This document shows positions 8,999 to 17,604 of a stretch of DNA of 64,000 nt, piece after piece. The DNA is from Peterkaempfera podocarpi (GTDB lineage Bacteria; Actinomycetota; Actinomycetes; Streptomycetales; Streptomycetaceae), in NCBI RefSeq assembly GCF_042466665.1, contig NZ_CP162102.1, positions 3,906,001 through 3,970,000 on the forward strand, read 5' to 3'. Numbering within the stretch: position 1 is the first letter of the stretch; the number at the start of each line of letters is the position of its first letter. The translations under genes were made by a program, and so were the position numbers. The notes beneath the pieces were generated by a model that was not told the DNA's origin, did not search any database, and worked only from the letters and a program-made list of their open reading frames with translations.

Positions 8999-10701
8999 CC
9001 CCTCTTCTCGGTCAGCTCGTTCACGGGCGTCTCGGACTCCTCGGGCAGGGCCGGTGCATCGTCCTGGAGGGCGACTGCGAGGTCGGCGAGCTCTTCGGCG
9101 ATCCTGGCGGACTCGCTGCGGGCCAGGCCCGCCATCTCCACCACGGTGGTGCCGTCCTCCGCTTCGGTGGCCCGCACCCAGATCCGGCGCCGCTGGATCA
9201 GCAGCGAGCCGATCAGGCCGAGCACTGCCAGGGCCGCGCTGCCGAGCGCCACGCTGTTGCCGGGGCGGTGGGCGATGTTGAAGCTGGCCCACTGCTGGTA
9301 GCCGTCGAAGCTGATGGTGCCGTAGCCGTCCGGCAGGGTCCAGCCCTGGCCGGGCTTCAGGGCCACCGCGGCCTTGTTGCCGTCCTGGGACAGCTGCTTC
9401 ATATGGGCGATGTCCAGCTGGTAGACGTTCTGCGGCAGGCCGGCGTCGGTGCCCAGGTCGCCCGCGTAGGCGGTGATGATCAGCTTGGGGTCGGCCGCGG
9501 CAGGGAAGAGCGAGTTCCAGCCGGTGGCCATGGAGGCGCTGACCGGCGCGGTCGGGGAGAAGATGCCGGAGAAGCCCAGCTGCACCTTCTTGCCGTCCTT
9601 GGTGCCGTAGTCGCCGACCTTGATGGCACCGGTGGAGGTCAGGTTGTTGTCCTGGGGCAGGAAGGGGGTGGGGCCCTGGAAGACCACCTCGCCCTTGGCG
9701 TTCCGCACCGTGACGACGGGCGAGTAGCCGTGGCCGATCAGATAGACCTTGCTGTCCGCCACCTCCAGCGGCTCATTGACCTTGATGGTGCCCTTGCGCA
9801 GCTTGCTGTTGTCCGTACCGGTCCAGTAGCGGATGTGCGCGGTGAAGTCCCGCGGGGTGCCCAGCTGGTCGCCCTTGGTCTGGTACGTCGCGGAGAAGCC
9901 GTCCAGCTTGAAGCCGAAGGCGTCCAGGTCGTCCGCACCGTAGAAGGCGGCACCGTTGAAGTCGTCGTACTGCGTCATGGTGTTGGAGAAGCCCTGCCCC
10001 TCCAGCACCAGCTTGCCGCCCTGGCCGCCCGCGACGCTGCCCCAGGCCATGGCGATCAGCAGGCCGAAGAGCGAGATGTGGAAGAGCAGATTGCCGACCT
10101 CGCGCAGATAGCCCTTCTCGGAGGCCACCGCGTCGCCCGCGGTGTGCGCACGGAAGCGCCGGCGGCCCAGCAGCCGCTCCGCCGCGGCGGTGACGTCCGC
10201 TGCTGCGGCGTCGGTGCGCCAGGTCGCGTACACCGGCATCCTGGTGAGGTTGCGCGGGGCCGCCGGGGGACGGCTGCGCAGCACTCCGACAAACTGCCAG
10301 CTGCGCGGGACGATGCAGCCGGCCAGCGAGACAAAGAGCAGGATGTAGATCGCGGAGAACCACACCGAGCTGTAGACGTCGAACAGCTGGAGCTTCTCGT
10401 AGAGCGGCGCGACGGTGCTGTGGGCCGCCTTCCACTGCTGGACCCGCAGCGCGTTGGAGCTGGTCTGCGGGATCAGCGAGCCGGGTACGGCCGCCAGCGA
10501 GAGCAGGAAGAGCAGGATCAGCGCCACCCGCATCGAGGTGAGCTGCCGCCAGGTCCAGCGCAGCCAGCCGACCACGCCCAGCGCGGGGACGGTGTCCTCG
10601 GGGCGCTCCTCGACGGGTGCGGTGGAGAGCCGCTCGGCGGCAGCCTCGTCGTCGAGCTGCTGCTGGGCCTTGGCGCCGGTGCCGGTGTCCGTGTTGCTCA
10701 A
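8995..10701 (-). CDS. resB: Cytochrome c biogenesis protein ResB
   Basis: A 568-residue ResB-family membrane protein, partner of CcsB in system II cytochrome c maturation. Three N-terminal membrane segments are visible: LILLFLLSLAAVPGSLIPQT; SAIYILLFVSLAGCIVPR; and NLLFHISLFGLLIAMAWGSV. A large extracytoplasmic domain follows, then one C-terminal segment (VALGSAALAVLGLIGSLLIQRRRIW) and a charged cytoplasmic tail. TTG 10701, two bases after the ccdA stop, is the best start; upstream sequence in this frame overlaps ccdA. The gene ends in a TTGA overlap with ccsB, so translation is likely coupled. Confidence 0.93.
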   Translation of the reverse strand: MSNTDTGTGAKAQQQLDDEAAAERLSTAPVEERPEDTVPALGVVGWLRWTWRQLTSMRVALILLFLLSLAAVPGSLIPQTSSNALRVQQWKAAHSTVAPLYEKLQLFDVYSSVWFSAIYILLFVSLAGCIVPRSWQFVGVLRSRPPAAPRNLTRMPVYATWRTDAAAADVTAAAERLLGRRRFRAHTAGDAVASEKGYLREVGNLLFHISLFGLLIAMAWGSVAGGQGGKLVLEGQGFSNTMTQYDDFNGAAFYGADDLDAFGFKLDGFSATYQTKGDQLGTPRDFTAHIRYWTGTDNSKLRKGTIKVNEPLEVADSKVYLIGHGYSPVVTVRNAKGEVVFQGPTPFLPQDNNLTSTGAIKVGDYGTKDGKKVQLGFSGIFSPTAPVSASMATGWNSLFPAAADPKLIITAYAGDLGTDAGLPQNVYQLDIAHMKQLSQDGNKAAVALKPGQGWTLPDGYGTISFDGYQQWASFNIAHRPGNSVALGSAALAVLGLIGSLLIQRRRIWVRATEAEDGTTVVEMAGLARSESARIAEELADLAVALQDDAPALPEESETPVNELTEKRG

Positions 10702-10703
10702 GG

Positions 10704-11483
10704 TCAGATTCCGATCGAGAAGCCCTGGGTGGCGGACTGGAGTTGGGAGATCAGCGAGTCCCAGGCGCCGGTGACGAGCAGCAGCCCCACGACGACGAGC
10801 ATCCCGCCGCCGACGCGCAGCACCCACTGGTAGTGGCTCTTCACCCAGCCGAACGCATCCAGCGCACGGCGGAAGGCGAGCGCCGCCACGATGAACGGTA
10901 CGCCCAGACCGAGGCAGTAGACGGCCATCAGGAAAGCTCCGCGGCCGGCGCTCGCCTGGTTGAAGGAGAGCATCTGCAGCGAGGTGAGGGTGGGTCCCAG
11001 GCAGGGGGTCCAGCCCACACCGAACACCAACCCCAGCAGCGGAGCGCCGATCAGTCCGACCGTGGGACGGCGGTGGGAACGGACCTCGCGCATGGTGAAG
11101 CCGGGGAGCAGGCCCATGAAGGCCAGCCCCATCAGGATGGTGACCACGCCCATCACCAGTGAGATCGCCCGGTGATGGTCCTGCAGGGTGTTGCCGAAGT
11201 AGCCGAAGAGGGCCCCGCCGGAGACGAAGACCGCGGTGAAGCCGAGCACGAAGAGCAGCGAGCCCAGCAGCATCCGGCCGCGCCGCCGCCCGCCGGCGTC
11301 CGCCAGGTCGGCGGCGGAGAAGCCGGTGACGTACGACAGATAGCCGGGGACCAGCGGCAGGACGCAGGGGGAGAAGAACGACACCAGGCCGGCCAGCAGG
11401 GCGACCGGGACCGCGAGCAGCAGGGCGCCCTGCAGCACGGTCGCGTTGGTGTCGCCCACGGCGGCCAGGAGCGTGCCGGTCAC
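10704..11483 (-). CDS. ccdA: Thiol-disulfide transporter CcdA
   Basis: A 259-residue protein of about six membrane segments in the CcdA/DsbD-beta family. It moves reducing equivalents across the membrane to keep apocytochrome haem-binding cysteines reduced. The paired cysteines lie in SFFSPCVLPLVPGYLSYVTG and GWTPCLGPTLTS, one in each of the two homologous halves. GTG 11483 overlaps the tlpA stop as GTGA. The product would hand electrons to the TlpA-like lipoprotein encoded just upstream. Confidence 0.95.
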   Translation of the reverse strand: MTGTLLAAVGDTNATVLQGALLLAVPVALLAGLVSFFSPCVLPLVPGYLSYVTGFSAADLADAGGRRRGRMLLGSLLFVLGFTAVFVSGGALFGYFGNTLQDHHRAISLVMGVVTILMGLAFMGLLPGFTMREVRSHRRPTVGLIGAPLLGLVFGVGWTPCLGPTLTSLQMLSFNQASAGRGAFLMAVYCLGLGVPFIVAALAFRRALDAFGWVKSHYQWVLRVGGGMLVVVGLLLVTGAWDSLISQLQSATQGFSIGI

Positions 11484-12097
11484 GGCGTCTCCGCGAGCAC
11501 CGGCTTGAGCATGGCCTCCAGATCCTCGGCGGCCAGCGGCTTCAGCGCCCGGGCCGCGACCCGGCCCTGGCGGTCGATCACCAGGGTGGAGGGGATGGCC
11601 TGGGGGTTGAGGGTGCCCTTGGGGAAGCGCAGGATCTGGGCGCCGTCCGGGTCGTAGAGGCTGGGGTAGGTGATGCCGAAGGACTTCTCGAAGACCTCGG
11701 CGTTGCGTGCGCTGGTGTCCCGGGTGTTGATCCCGAGGAACTGCACGCCCTTGCCCTGGTAGTCCTTCCACACCTGCTCGAAGCCCTTGGCCTCCAGCCG
11801 GCACGGCGGGCACCAGGACCCCCAGACGTTGACCACCACGACCTTGCCCCGGTAGTCGGAGAGCTTGGCCTGGGTGCCGTCCACGGTCTTGCCGGCGATG
11901 TCCGGTGCGTCGTGCCTGGCACCGGCCGCCGCGGTGTCTATCCCGCCGCTGCCGCTGACGAAGCCGGCCCCGGCCGTCTCGCTCGAGGACCCCGAGGAGG
12001 AGCAGCCCGCGGCGGCGATCACGGCCACACCCGCGAGGGCGGCCAGGCGCACACGGGCGCGGGTACGGCGGGAGGCGGGGCGGCGGCCAGGACTCAT
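11480..12097 (-). CDS. TlpA/ResA-like thioredoxin lipoprotein
   Basis: A 205-residue exported thioredoxin-fold protein. It has an Arg-rich n-region, a hydrophobic core and a lipobox (VAVIAAAGCSSS), so it is probably anchored to the outer face of the membrane. The active site is WGSWCPPCRLEAKGF, followed by the TlpA-type FLGINTRD and the cis-proline region AIPSTLVID. The role is to reduce apocytochrome c cysteines using electrons from CcdA. It is first in the four-gene cytochrome c operon, and ATG 12097 is the natural signal-peptide start. Confidence 0.92.
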   Translation of the reverse strand: MSPGRRPASRRTRARVRLAALAGVAVIAAAGCSSSGSSSETAGAGFVSGSGGIDTAAAGARHDAPDIAGKTVDGTQAKLSDYRGKVVVVNVWGSWCPPCRLEAKGFEQVWKDYQGKGVQFLGINTRDTSARNAEVFEKSFGITYPSLYDPDGAQILRFPKGTLNPQAIPSTLVIDRQGRVAARALKPLAAEDLEAMLKPVLAETP

Positions 12098-12208
12098 GTG
12101 AAAAGTTTCGCATGGCTTTCCCACGGCCCTCATCGGGGTCGGGTGTCGCACCTCACACCCGCCCCGCGCGGGCCGTACCGCCGCCCTGCGGCAGCGCCGG
12201 ACCGCGGC

Positions 12209-12781
12209 TCAGGCCGCGATCACGGGCCCCTGGGCGAACTCGGCGACCAGGGCCCGCTCGAAGGCCGGGAGGTCGTCCGGCCTGCGGCTGGTGACCAGGA
12301 TGTTCGACCCACGGCTGCAGACCCTGACCTCCTCGTCGACCCAGTGGCCGCCGGCGTTGCTGATGTCGGTCATCAGGCTGGGCCAGGAGGTGAGGGTCCG
12401 GCCTCGCAGCACACCGGCCTCGATCAGCGTCCACGGCGCATGGCAGATCGCCGCGACCGGCTTGCCCGCGTCGAAGAACGCCCTGACGAACGCCACCGCG
12501 TCCCGGTTGATCCGCAGGAAGTCCGGGTTGGCCACCCCGCCGGGCAGCACCAGGGCGTCGTAGTGCTGTGCGGAGACCTCCCCCGCCACATCGTGCACCT
12601 CGAAGGTGTCCGCCTTGTCGAGATGGTGGAAGGCCTGGATCCGGCCCGGCCGCGTGGAGACCAGCCGCGGCCTGCCGCCTGCTTCCTCGACGGCCTTCCA
12701 GGGGCCGGTGAGCTCGACCTGCTCGACCCCCTGGGTGGCGGCGAGGAAGGCGACGGTCCTGCCCTGCAGGGTGGTGTCCAC
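12209..12781 (-). CDS. DJ-1/PfpI family protein (type 1 glutamine amidotransferase-like)
   Basis: A 190-residue protein of the PfpI/YhbO subgroup. The nucleophile elbow is AAICHAPWTL with Cys followed by His, and the acidic residue expected to support the cysteine is near LTGPWKAVEEAGG. Family members act as intracellular deglycases, glyoxalase III-like enzymes or peptidases under stress. GTG 12781 is preceded by GGAGGGCGG. It is monocistronic on the minus strand, between tlpA and the phosphatase gene. Confidence 0.9.
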   Translation of the reverse strand: MDTTLQGRTVAFLAATQGVEQVELTGPWKAVEEAGGRPRLVSTRPGRIQAFHHLDKADTFEVHDVAGEVSAQHYDALVLPGGVANPDFLRINRDAVAFVRAFFDAGKPVAAICHAPWTLIEAGVLRGRTLTSWPSLMTDISNAGGHWVDEEVRVCSRGSNILVTSRRPDDLPAFERALVAEFAQGPVIAA

Positions 12782-12997
12782 GACGAACCGCCCTCCTTCG
12801 CGAATCCGGCGTTCTGTCCCTATTCGTCGCCCCTGCCCGGGTCCCCCGGCAGGAAACCATCCGAGGACGCCCCCTTGCCCGGTCCGGACGGAGGCCCGGG
12901 GACCCGGACACCAGTGCGGCCCGTCCCTCTCCGGAGGTGGACGGTTGCCCGCTCTGGTCCCCGCGCCCCCGGGCGTACGCCGGGTGCAGGAGAGGCG

Positions 12998-13678
12998 TCA
13001 GGCGCCGAAGGACTTCCCGACCGGCTGGTTCTTGCCGCCCTTGCCGGTGAGGTGGGCCGGCAGCAGATCGCGCGCGGGCTCGCTGTAACCGATGGAGACG
13101 ATCCGGTCGCCCTCGTAGGTGAAGCTGGTCAGCGACGCCAGCGAGCACTGCCGCTTGCGCGGGTCGTGCCACAGCCGCCGGTGCTCCGCAAAGCAGCGGG
13201 TCACCCAGATCGGCAGCTGGTGGCTGACGCACACCGCCTCATGGCCGCGCGCCGCGTCCCTGGCGGCACCCAGCGCCCCCATCATCCGCACCACCTGCTC
13301 CATGTACGGCTCACCCCAGGACGGGCGGAAGGGGTTGGTGAGGTACTTCCAGTGCGAGGGGTTCTTCAGCGAGCCGTCGCCGACGCCGAAGGTCTTGCCC
13401 TGGAAGATGTTCTCCGCCTCGATCAGCCGCTCGTCCACCGCGGTGCCGAGGCCGTGCGCGGCCGCGATCGGCGCCGCGGTCTCCTGGGCGCGCTCCAGCG
13501 GCGAGGCCACGACATGGGTGATGTCGCGCCCCGCCAGATGGTCGGCCACCCGCTCGGCCATCTCCTTGCCGAGCTCCGACAGGTGGTAGTCGGGCAGCCT
13601 GCCGTACAGCACGCCCTCCGGGTTGTGCACCTCGCCATGGCGCATGAGGTGGACCACTGTGACGTCTGTGCTGCTCAC
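12998..13678 (-). CDS. Histidine phosphatase (phosphoglycerate mutase-like) family protein
   Basis: A 226-residue protein with the catalytic RHG motif near the N-terminus (VVHLMRHGEVHNPEGVLYG), a second-half histidine (EAVCVSHQLPIWV) and the SPLERAQETA region. Histidine phosphatases form a phosphohistidine intermediate; the substrate here is unknown. The Streptomyces order tlpA, this gene, hemL is conserved. GTG 13678 follows GGAGCAG. The stop lies 216 bp from the PfpI gene start, a gap where I see no further gene. Confidence 0.9.
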   Translation of the reverse strand: MSSTDVTVVHLMRHGEVHNPEGVLYGRLPDYHLSELGKEMAERVADHLAGRDITHVVASPLERAQETAAPIAAAHGLGTAVDERLIEAENIFQGKTFGVGDGSLKNPSHWKYLTNPFRPSWGEPYMEQVVRMMGALGAARDAARGHEAVCVSHQLPIWVTRCFAEHRRLWHDPRKRQCSLASLTSFTYEGDRIVSIGYSEPARDLLPAHLTGKGGKNQPVGKSFGA

Positions 13679-13728
13679 CTGAGCTGCTCCTTAGGGGTAC
13701 GGGAGGGGTACGGAAGGCCGGTCCGAGA

Positions 13729-15060
13729 CTACGCGGGGCGTGCCTCGGCTGCGGCGCGGGCCGCCGCCGGCAGCGCCGCCGCGATCCGCTCGACGGCCTG
13801 GGTGTCGTGCGAGGAGGAGACGAACCAGGACTCGAAGGCGGACGGCGGCAGATAGACGCCCTGCGCCAGCATGGCGTGGAAGAACGGGGTGAAGCGGAAC
13901 GCCTCCTGGGCCCTGGCCGCGTCGTAGTCGGTGACCGGCGCATCGGTGAAGAAGACCGAGAACATATTGCCCGCGGTCTGCACCCGGTGCGCCACGCCCT
14001 CCTTGGAGAGCGCCTCGGAGACCAGTCCGGAGACCTCGGCGGCGACCCGGTCCACTGTGGCGTACACCTCATCGGTGCAGTGCCGCAGCTGGGTCAGGCC
14101 GGCGGCGGTGGCGACCGGGTTACCGGAGAGCGTGCCCGCCTGGTAGACCGGACCGGCCGGGGCCAGCTGGGCCATCACCTCGGCCCGGCCGCCGAAGGCC
14201 GCGGCCGGGAATCCGCCGCCCATGACCTTGCCGAAGGTCAGCAGGTCCGGTGCCCAGCCCTCGTGGGCCGCCTCCAGGCCGTACCAGCCCGCCCTGGACA
14301 CCCGGAAGCCGGTCATCACCTCGTCGGAGACGAACAACGCCCCGTTCTCCCGGCAGAGCCGGGCGAGGCCCTGGTTGAAGCCGGGCAGCGGCGGCACCAC
14401 GCCCATGTTGCCGGGGGACGCCTCGGTGATCACACAGGCGATCTCGCCCGGGTGGGCGGCGAAGGCGGCGCGCACCGCGTCCAGGTCGTTGTAGGGCAGC
14501 ACGACGGTGTCGCCGGCCTGCGCCCCGGTGACTCCCGGAGTGTCCGGAAGACCAAAAGTCGCCACACCTGAACCGGCGGCGGCCAGCAGCGCGTCAACAT
14601 GACCGTGGTAGCAGCCCGCGAACTTGACGACCTTGGCCCGCCCGGTGAAACCGCGCGCCAACCGGATCGCCGACATGGTCGCCTCGGTGCCCGACGACAC
14701 CAGGCGTACCTGCTCGACCGGTGTGACCCGCGCCACGATCTCCTCGGCGAGCTCCACCTCCCCCTGCCCGGGGGTGCCGAAGGAGGTGCCGCGGGCGACG
14801 GCCGCCTGCACGGCCTCCTGAACGGCGGGGTGGGAATGGCCGAGAATCATCGGTCCCCACGAGCAGACCAGGTCGACATACTGCCGACCGTCGGCGTCGG
14901 TGAGGTACGGACCGGTACCGGACACCATGAACCGGGGCGTACCGCCCACGGCCTTGAAGGCACGCACCGGCGAGTTGACCCCGCCTGGGGTGACGATGGA
15001 GGCGCGCTCGAACCACGTCTGGGACACTGGGGCTTCGTAGGGGTAGCTCACACAGGACAT
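13729..15060 (-). CDS. hemL: Glutamate-1-semialdehyde 2,1-aminomutase
   Basis: The 443-residue PLP enzyme converts glutamate-1-semialdehyde to 5-aminolevulinate in the C5 haem pathway. Clear signatures: VTPGGVNSPVRAFKAVGGTP, CSWGPMILGHSHPAV, VSSGTEATMSAIRLARG, and the PLP lysine in LLTFGKVMGGGFP followed by YQAGTLSGNP. ATG 15060 (MSCVSYPYEAPVSQTW) is chosen over longer readings because homologues begin at the SYPYEAPVSQ segment and GAGGA lies upstream. It complements hemA, hemC, hemD and hemB about 7-11 kb away in the same window. Confidence 0.96.
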   Translation of the reverse strand: MSCVSYPYEAPVSQTWFERASIVTPGGVNSPVRAFKAVGGTPRFMVSGTGPYLTDADGRQYVDLVCSWGPMILGHSHPAVQEAVQAAVARGTSFGTPGQGEVELAEEIVARVTPVEQVRLVSSGTEATMSAIRLARGFTGRAKVVKFAGCYHGHVDALLAAAGSGVATFGLPDTPGVTGAQAGDTVVLPYNDLDAVRAAFAAHPGEIACVITEASPGNMGVVPPLPGFNQGLARLCRENGALFVSDEVMTGFRVSRAGWYGLEAAHEGWAPDLLTFGKVMGGGFPAAAFGGRAEVMAQLAPAGPVYQAGTLSGNPVATAAGLTQLRHCTDEVYATVDRVAAEVSGLVSEALSKEGVAHRVQTAGNMFSVFFTDAPVTDYDAARAQEAFRFTPFFHAMLAQGVYLPPSAFESWFVSSSHDTQAVERIAAALPAAARAAAEARPA

Positions 15061-15096
15061 GGTCTCAAATCGTGTCCTCCCCACCGGCATGTCCTG

Positions 15097-15122
15097 CCCG
15101 ATCATCTGGAACGATGATCGGG
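15097..15122. promoter_or_regulatory. 9-bp inverted repeat upstream of hemL
   Basis: CCCGATCAT (15097-15105) and ATGATCGGG (15114-15122) flank CTGGAACG, 37 bp before the hemL start in a region divergent from the next gene. It could be an operator for hemL or a leader hairpin; no regulator is identified. Confidence 0.45.
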
Positions 15123-15294
15123 GTGCATCTTGCGGTACCGCTGAGCGGGCGGGCCGCAGCGCCTAGTCTGTCGGTTTCGGCGTATTCCGGTGAGGATGGT
15201 CCGAGTGTCCGAGCGTGACGACTCCGAGGGGACTGCGGGGCCCTCCCGGAGGGCCGCCGATTCGGCGGGGAGAGGAAGGGGAGGTGGTGGCCGC

Positions 15295-15822
15295 GTGGGG
15301 GTGACCTACAAGTACTTCGGCGCGCCCGACCGTGCCACGGCCGCCCGTGTGCCCACCGCACTCGGCCGCGACGGACTCGGGCTCGACGCCGGGGAGCTGG
15401 GCACCCTGGGCCGCCTCGGCGACCTGATCGGCGCCGAGGAGCGCATCGAGGCGGAGGAGCGCGCCTACGAGCGCGAGGACGCCGTGGGCCGGCATCTCTC
15501 AACCAAGATCAAGCCGGAGACCATGAGCGCCATGGTCCTCACCGGCATCAAGGGCGTCCCCCTGCACCAGGTCCCGCCCCTGGAGCTGGTGGTCCTGCAC
15601 CCCGACTACGCCGTGGTCCAGCTCCCGTCCAGCGTGGTCGAACCGCTCCGCAAGGCCGACGAGACCGAGCTGGGCGCCGCCGCCTTCATCTGGTCCACCG
15701 TCCCCGACCGGCGCGGCCCGCGCGACGCCTTCGTCATCTACAAGATGCTCCACGAGTGGCAGGACTTCGCCAACCGCCTGCATGACGCGGGCCACCAGCT
15801 CTTCTGCCTGGTCTGGCCCTGA
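15295..15822 (+). CDS. Conserved Streptomyces protein of unknown function
   Basis: About 175 residues; I do not recognise a named domain. The core starts VTYKYFGAPDRATAARVPTA and ends GHQLFCLVWP. It has an amphipathic charged segment (GAEERIEAEERAYERED) and a conserved-looking C-terminal half (AFIWSTVPDRRGPRDAFVIY, then EWQDFANRLHDAGH). No signal peptide or membrane segment is visible. The frame is open back to 15190, but the extra sequence is low-complexity. GTG 15295, 8-10 bases after GGGGAGG, is the best-supported start; GTG 15205 is possible. It is divergent from hemL. Confidence 0.7.
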   Translation: MGVTYKYFGAPDRATAARVPTALGRDGLGLDAGELGTLGRLGDLIGAEERIEAEERAYEREDAVGRHLSTKIKPETMSAMVLTGIKGVPLHQVPPLELVVLHPDYAVVQLPSSVVEPLRKADETELGAAAFIWSTVPDRRGPRDAFVIYKMLHEWQDFANRLHDAGHQLFCLVWP

Positions 15823-16136
15823 CCCGGGCGCCCGCTGCCGCGGCGCGGCCCTGACGGCGGCGGGAGACCGCCCGTCCCGTCCGGCCGCCGTACGGCGCCA
15901 CGGGTCAGCCCTGCGGACCCTCGGCGCAGGGCAGCCGCGCCAAGCCCGCCGGTTCCGCCGGGCCGCTCCGCCGTCCCCGCTGCCGCAGCCCCGGGCGGGC
16001 CCGGCAGCCCGGTCGGCTCCCCTCGCCCGCGGCCTCCCCTGACCCGCTGTCCGCCGGTCCTCGCCGGGGCGCCAAGGGACCACCGCTGTACGGAAATCTG
16101 CTCGCGCCGCGGACCCGCCCCGGGCATCCTGCTGCC
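15823..16136. other. Intergenic stretch with no convincing gene
   Basis: This 314-bp interval between the conserved hypothetical and the methyltransferase gene is very GC-rich. Open frames on both strands have arginine/alanine/glycine-biased composition and continue from neighbouring antisense frames. I see no clear hairpin terminator or promoter. Confidence 0.5.
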
Positions 16137-16718
16137 GTGGACGACACCCCGAGCCGGCTCCCGGCCGCCCTGCCCGCGCTTCGCGCCGCCGCCCGTGACG
16201 CCGGTTTCACCATGTCCTGCGAGGGGCGCACCGGCAGCCTGCTGACCGTGCTCGCCGGCGCCCGTCCCGGCGGCCGGATCCTGGAGCTCGGCACCGGTGC
16301 CGGCGAGGGCACCGCATGGCTGCTGAACGGGATGGACCCGGCCTCCCGGCTGGTCACCGTGGAGCTCGACCAAGCCGTCCAGACGGTCGCCCGGGAGCAG
16401 CTGGCGGACGACCCCAGGGTGGACTGGGTGACCGGGGACGCCGGGACATGGCTGGAGAAGTACCGCGGCGAACCCTTCGACCTGATCTTCGCCGACACCT
16501 GGCCCGGCAAGTTCACCCACCTCGACCAGGCCCTGGAGCTGGTCGCACCCGGGGGGACCTATCTGGTCGACGACCTCCGCCCGCAGCCCGGCTGGCCGGC
16601 GGGCCACCTCACGGCCGTGGAGCAGCTGCTGACCGCGCTGGAGAGCCGCCGGGATCTGCGCACGGTGCGCCTCGACTGGGCGAGCGGACTGCTGATGGCG
16701 GTGCGCAGTCCGAGCTGA
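16137..16718 (+). CDS. Class I SAM-dependent O-methyltransferase-like protein
   Basis: A 193-residue Rossmann-fold methyltransferase. Motif I is RILELGTGAGEGTAWLL, with the acidic post-I residue at LVTVELDQ. The PFDLIFADTWPGKF segment corresponds to motif IV of catechol O-methyltransferase-like enzymes. The LVAPGGTYLVDD segment is motif V/VI. The substrate is unknown, and no partner genes of a natural-product pathway are adjacent. GTG 16137 is the first plausible start after the intergenic gap. Confidence 0.82.
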   Translation: MDDTPSRLPAALPALRAAARDAGFTMSCEGRTGSLLTVLAGARPGGRILELGTGAGEGTAWLLNGMDPASRLVTVELDQAVQTVAREQLADDPRVDWVTGDAGTWLEKYRGEPFDLIFADTWPGKFTHLDQALELVAPGGTYLVDDLRPQPGWPAGHLTAVEQLLTALESRRDLRTVRLDWASGLLMAVRSPS

Positions 16719-16766
16719 CCCTCCGACCGGCCCCGCGCCGGTCGCAGAACCCTGGACGGTGCATGC

Positions 16767-17489
16767 ATGGCCACACGGCTGAACTTCTGGCGGCAGCCCC
16801 TGGGGACCGTCCCCGAGGCGGTCTGGCAGGCGGCAGCCGAGCTGGAGGTGCTGATCCTGGCCGAGACCGGGCTCACCGCACTGCCCGCCGGGATCGGTCG
16901 GCTGAGCCGGCTGCGGACACTGGATCTCGGGCACAACGCGCTGACCGCCGTGCCCGAGGAGCTGGGCCTGCTGACGGCGCTCACCGACTGCCTCTATCTG
17001 CACGACAACCGGCTGACGGAGCTGCCCGCCGCACTCGGCGGGCTGTCCGGTCTGCGCTACCTCAACGTGGGCGGCAACCGGCTGACCGGGCTCCCGGAGG
17101 AGATCGGCGGCATGGCCGGGCTGGTCGAACTGCGGGCCCAGCACAACCGGCTGGCCGGACTGCCGGAGTCGGTCGGCCGGCTGAGCCGGCTGCGAGAGCT
17201 GTGGCTGCGCGGCAACGCCCTGACCGGGCTGCCCGCGTCCCTGGCCGGGCTGCGTGAACTCAGGGAGCTGGAGCTGCGGGAGAACGCGCTGACCCGGGTG
17301 CCGGAACCGCTGGCCGGACTGCCCCTGCTGCGGCGGCTGGATCTGCGCAGCAATCGGATCACCGAGCTGCCCGACTGGGTGGTGGGGCTCCCCTCGCTGG
17401 AGAAGCTGGATCTGCGGTGGAACGACCTGGATGCCTCCCCGCGCCTGCTGGCCGAGCTGGCGCGGGGAGGCTGCACCGTTCTTGTGTGA
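16767..17489 (+). CDS. Leucine-rich repeat protein
   Basis: The 240-residue protein is built almost wholly from about nine 23-residue leucine-rich repeats of the type LxxLxLxxNxLTxLPxxLGxL, starting after a short cap (MATRLNFWRQPLG). There is no signal peptide, membrane segment, kinase or TIR domain, so it is probably a cytoplasmic protein-binding scaffold. It lies 48 bp after the methyltransferase gene on the same strand and may be co-transcribed with it. Stand-alone cytoplasmic LRR proteins are uncommon in Streptomyces. The repeats are diverged at the DNA level, which argues against recent slippage expansion. Confidence 0.88.
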   Translation: MATRLNFWRQPLGTVPEAVWQAAAELEVLILAETGLTALPAGIGRLSRLRTLDLGHNALTAVPEELGLLTALTDCLYLHDNRLTELPAALGGLSGLRYLNVGGNRLTGLPEEIGGMAGLVELRAQHNRLAGLPESVGRLSRLRELWLRGNALTGLPASLAGLRELRELELRENALTRVPEPLAGLPLLRRLDLRSNRITELPDWVVGLPSLEKLDLRWNDLDASPRLLAELARGGCTVLV

Positions 17490-17604
17490 CGCCCTCTCAG
17501 GTGTCCGGCACCTCTCTCCACATACGGGTGCCGTTGTCGTGGTCGGCCGAGTCGCTGTTTCGCCGGGCCAGGATCCGCCGGCTCCCCGGGTGGTGGGGAT
17601 CCGC

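Noticed and set aside
15823..16136. Short Arg/Pro-rich open frames between the hypothetical and methyltransferase genes
   Set aside because: No ribosome site, no conserved motif, and composition typical of noncoding GC-rich DNA.
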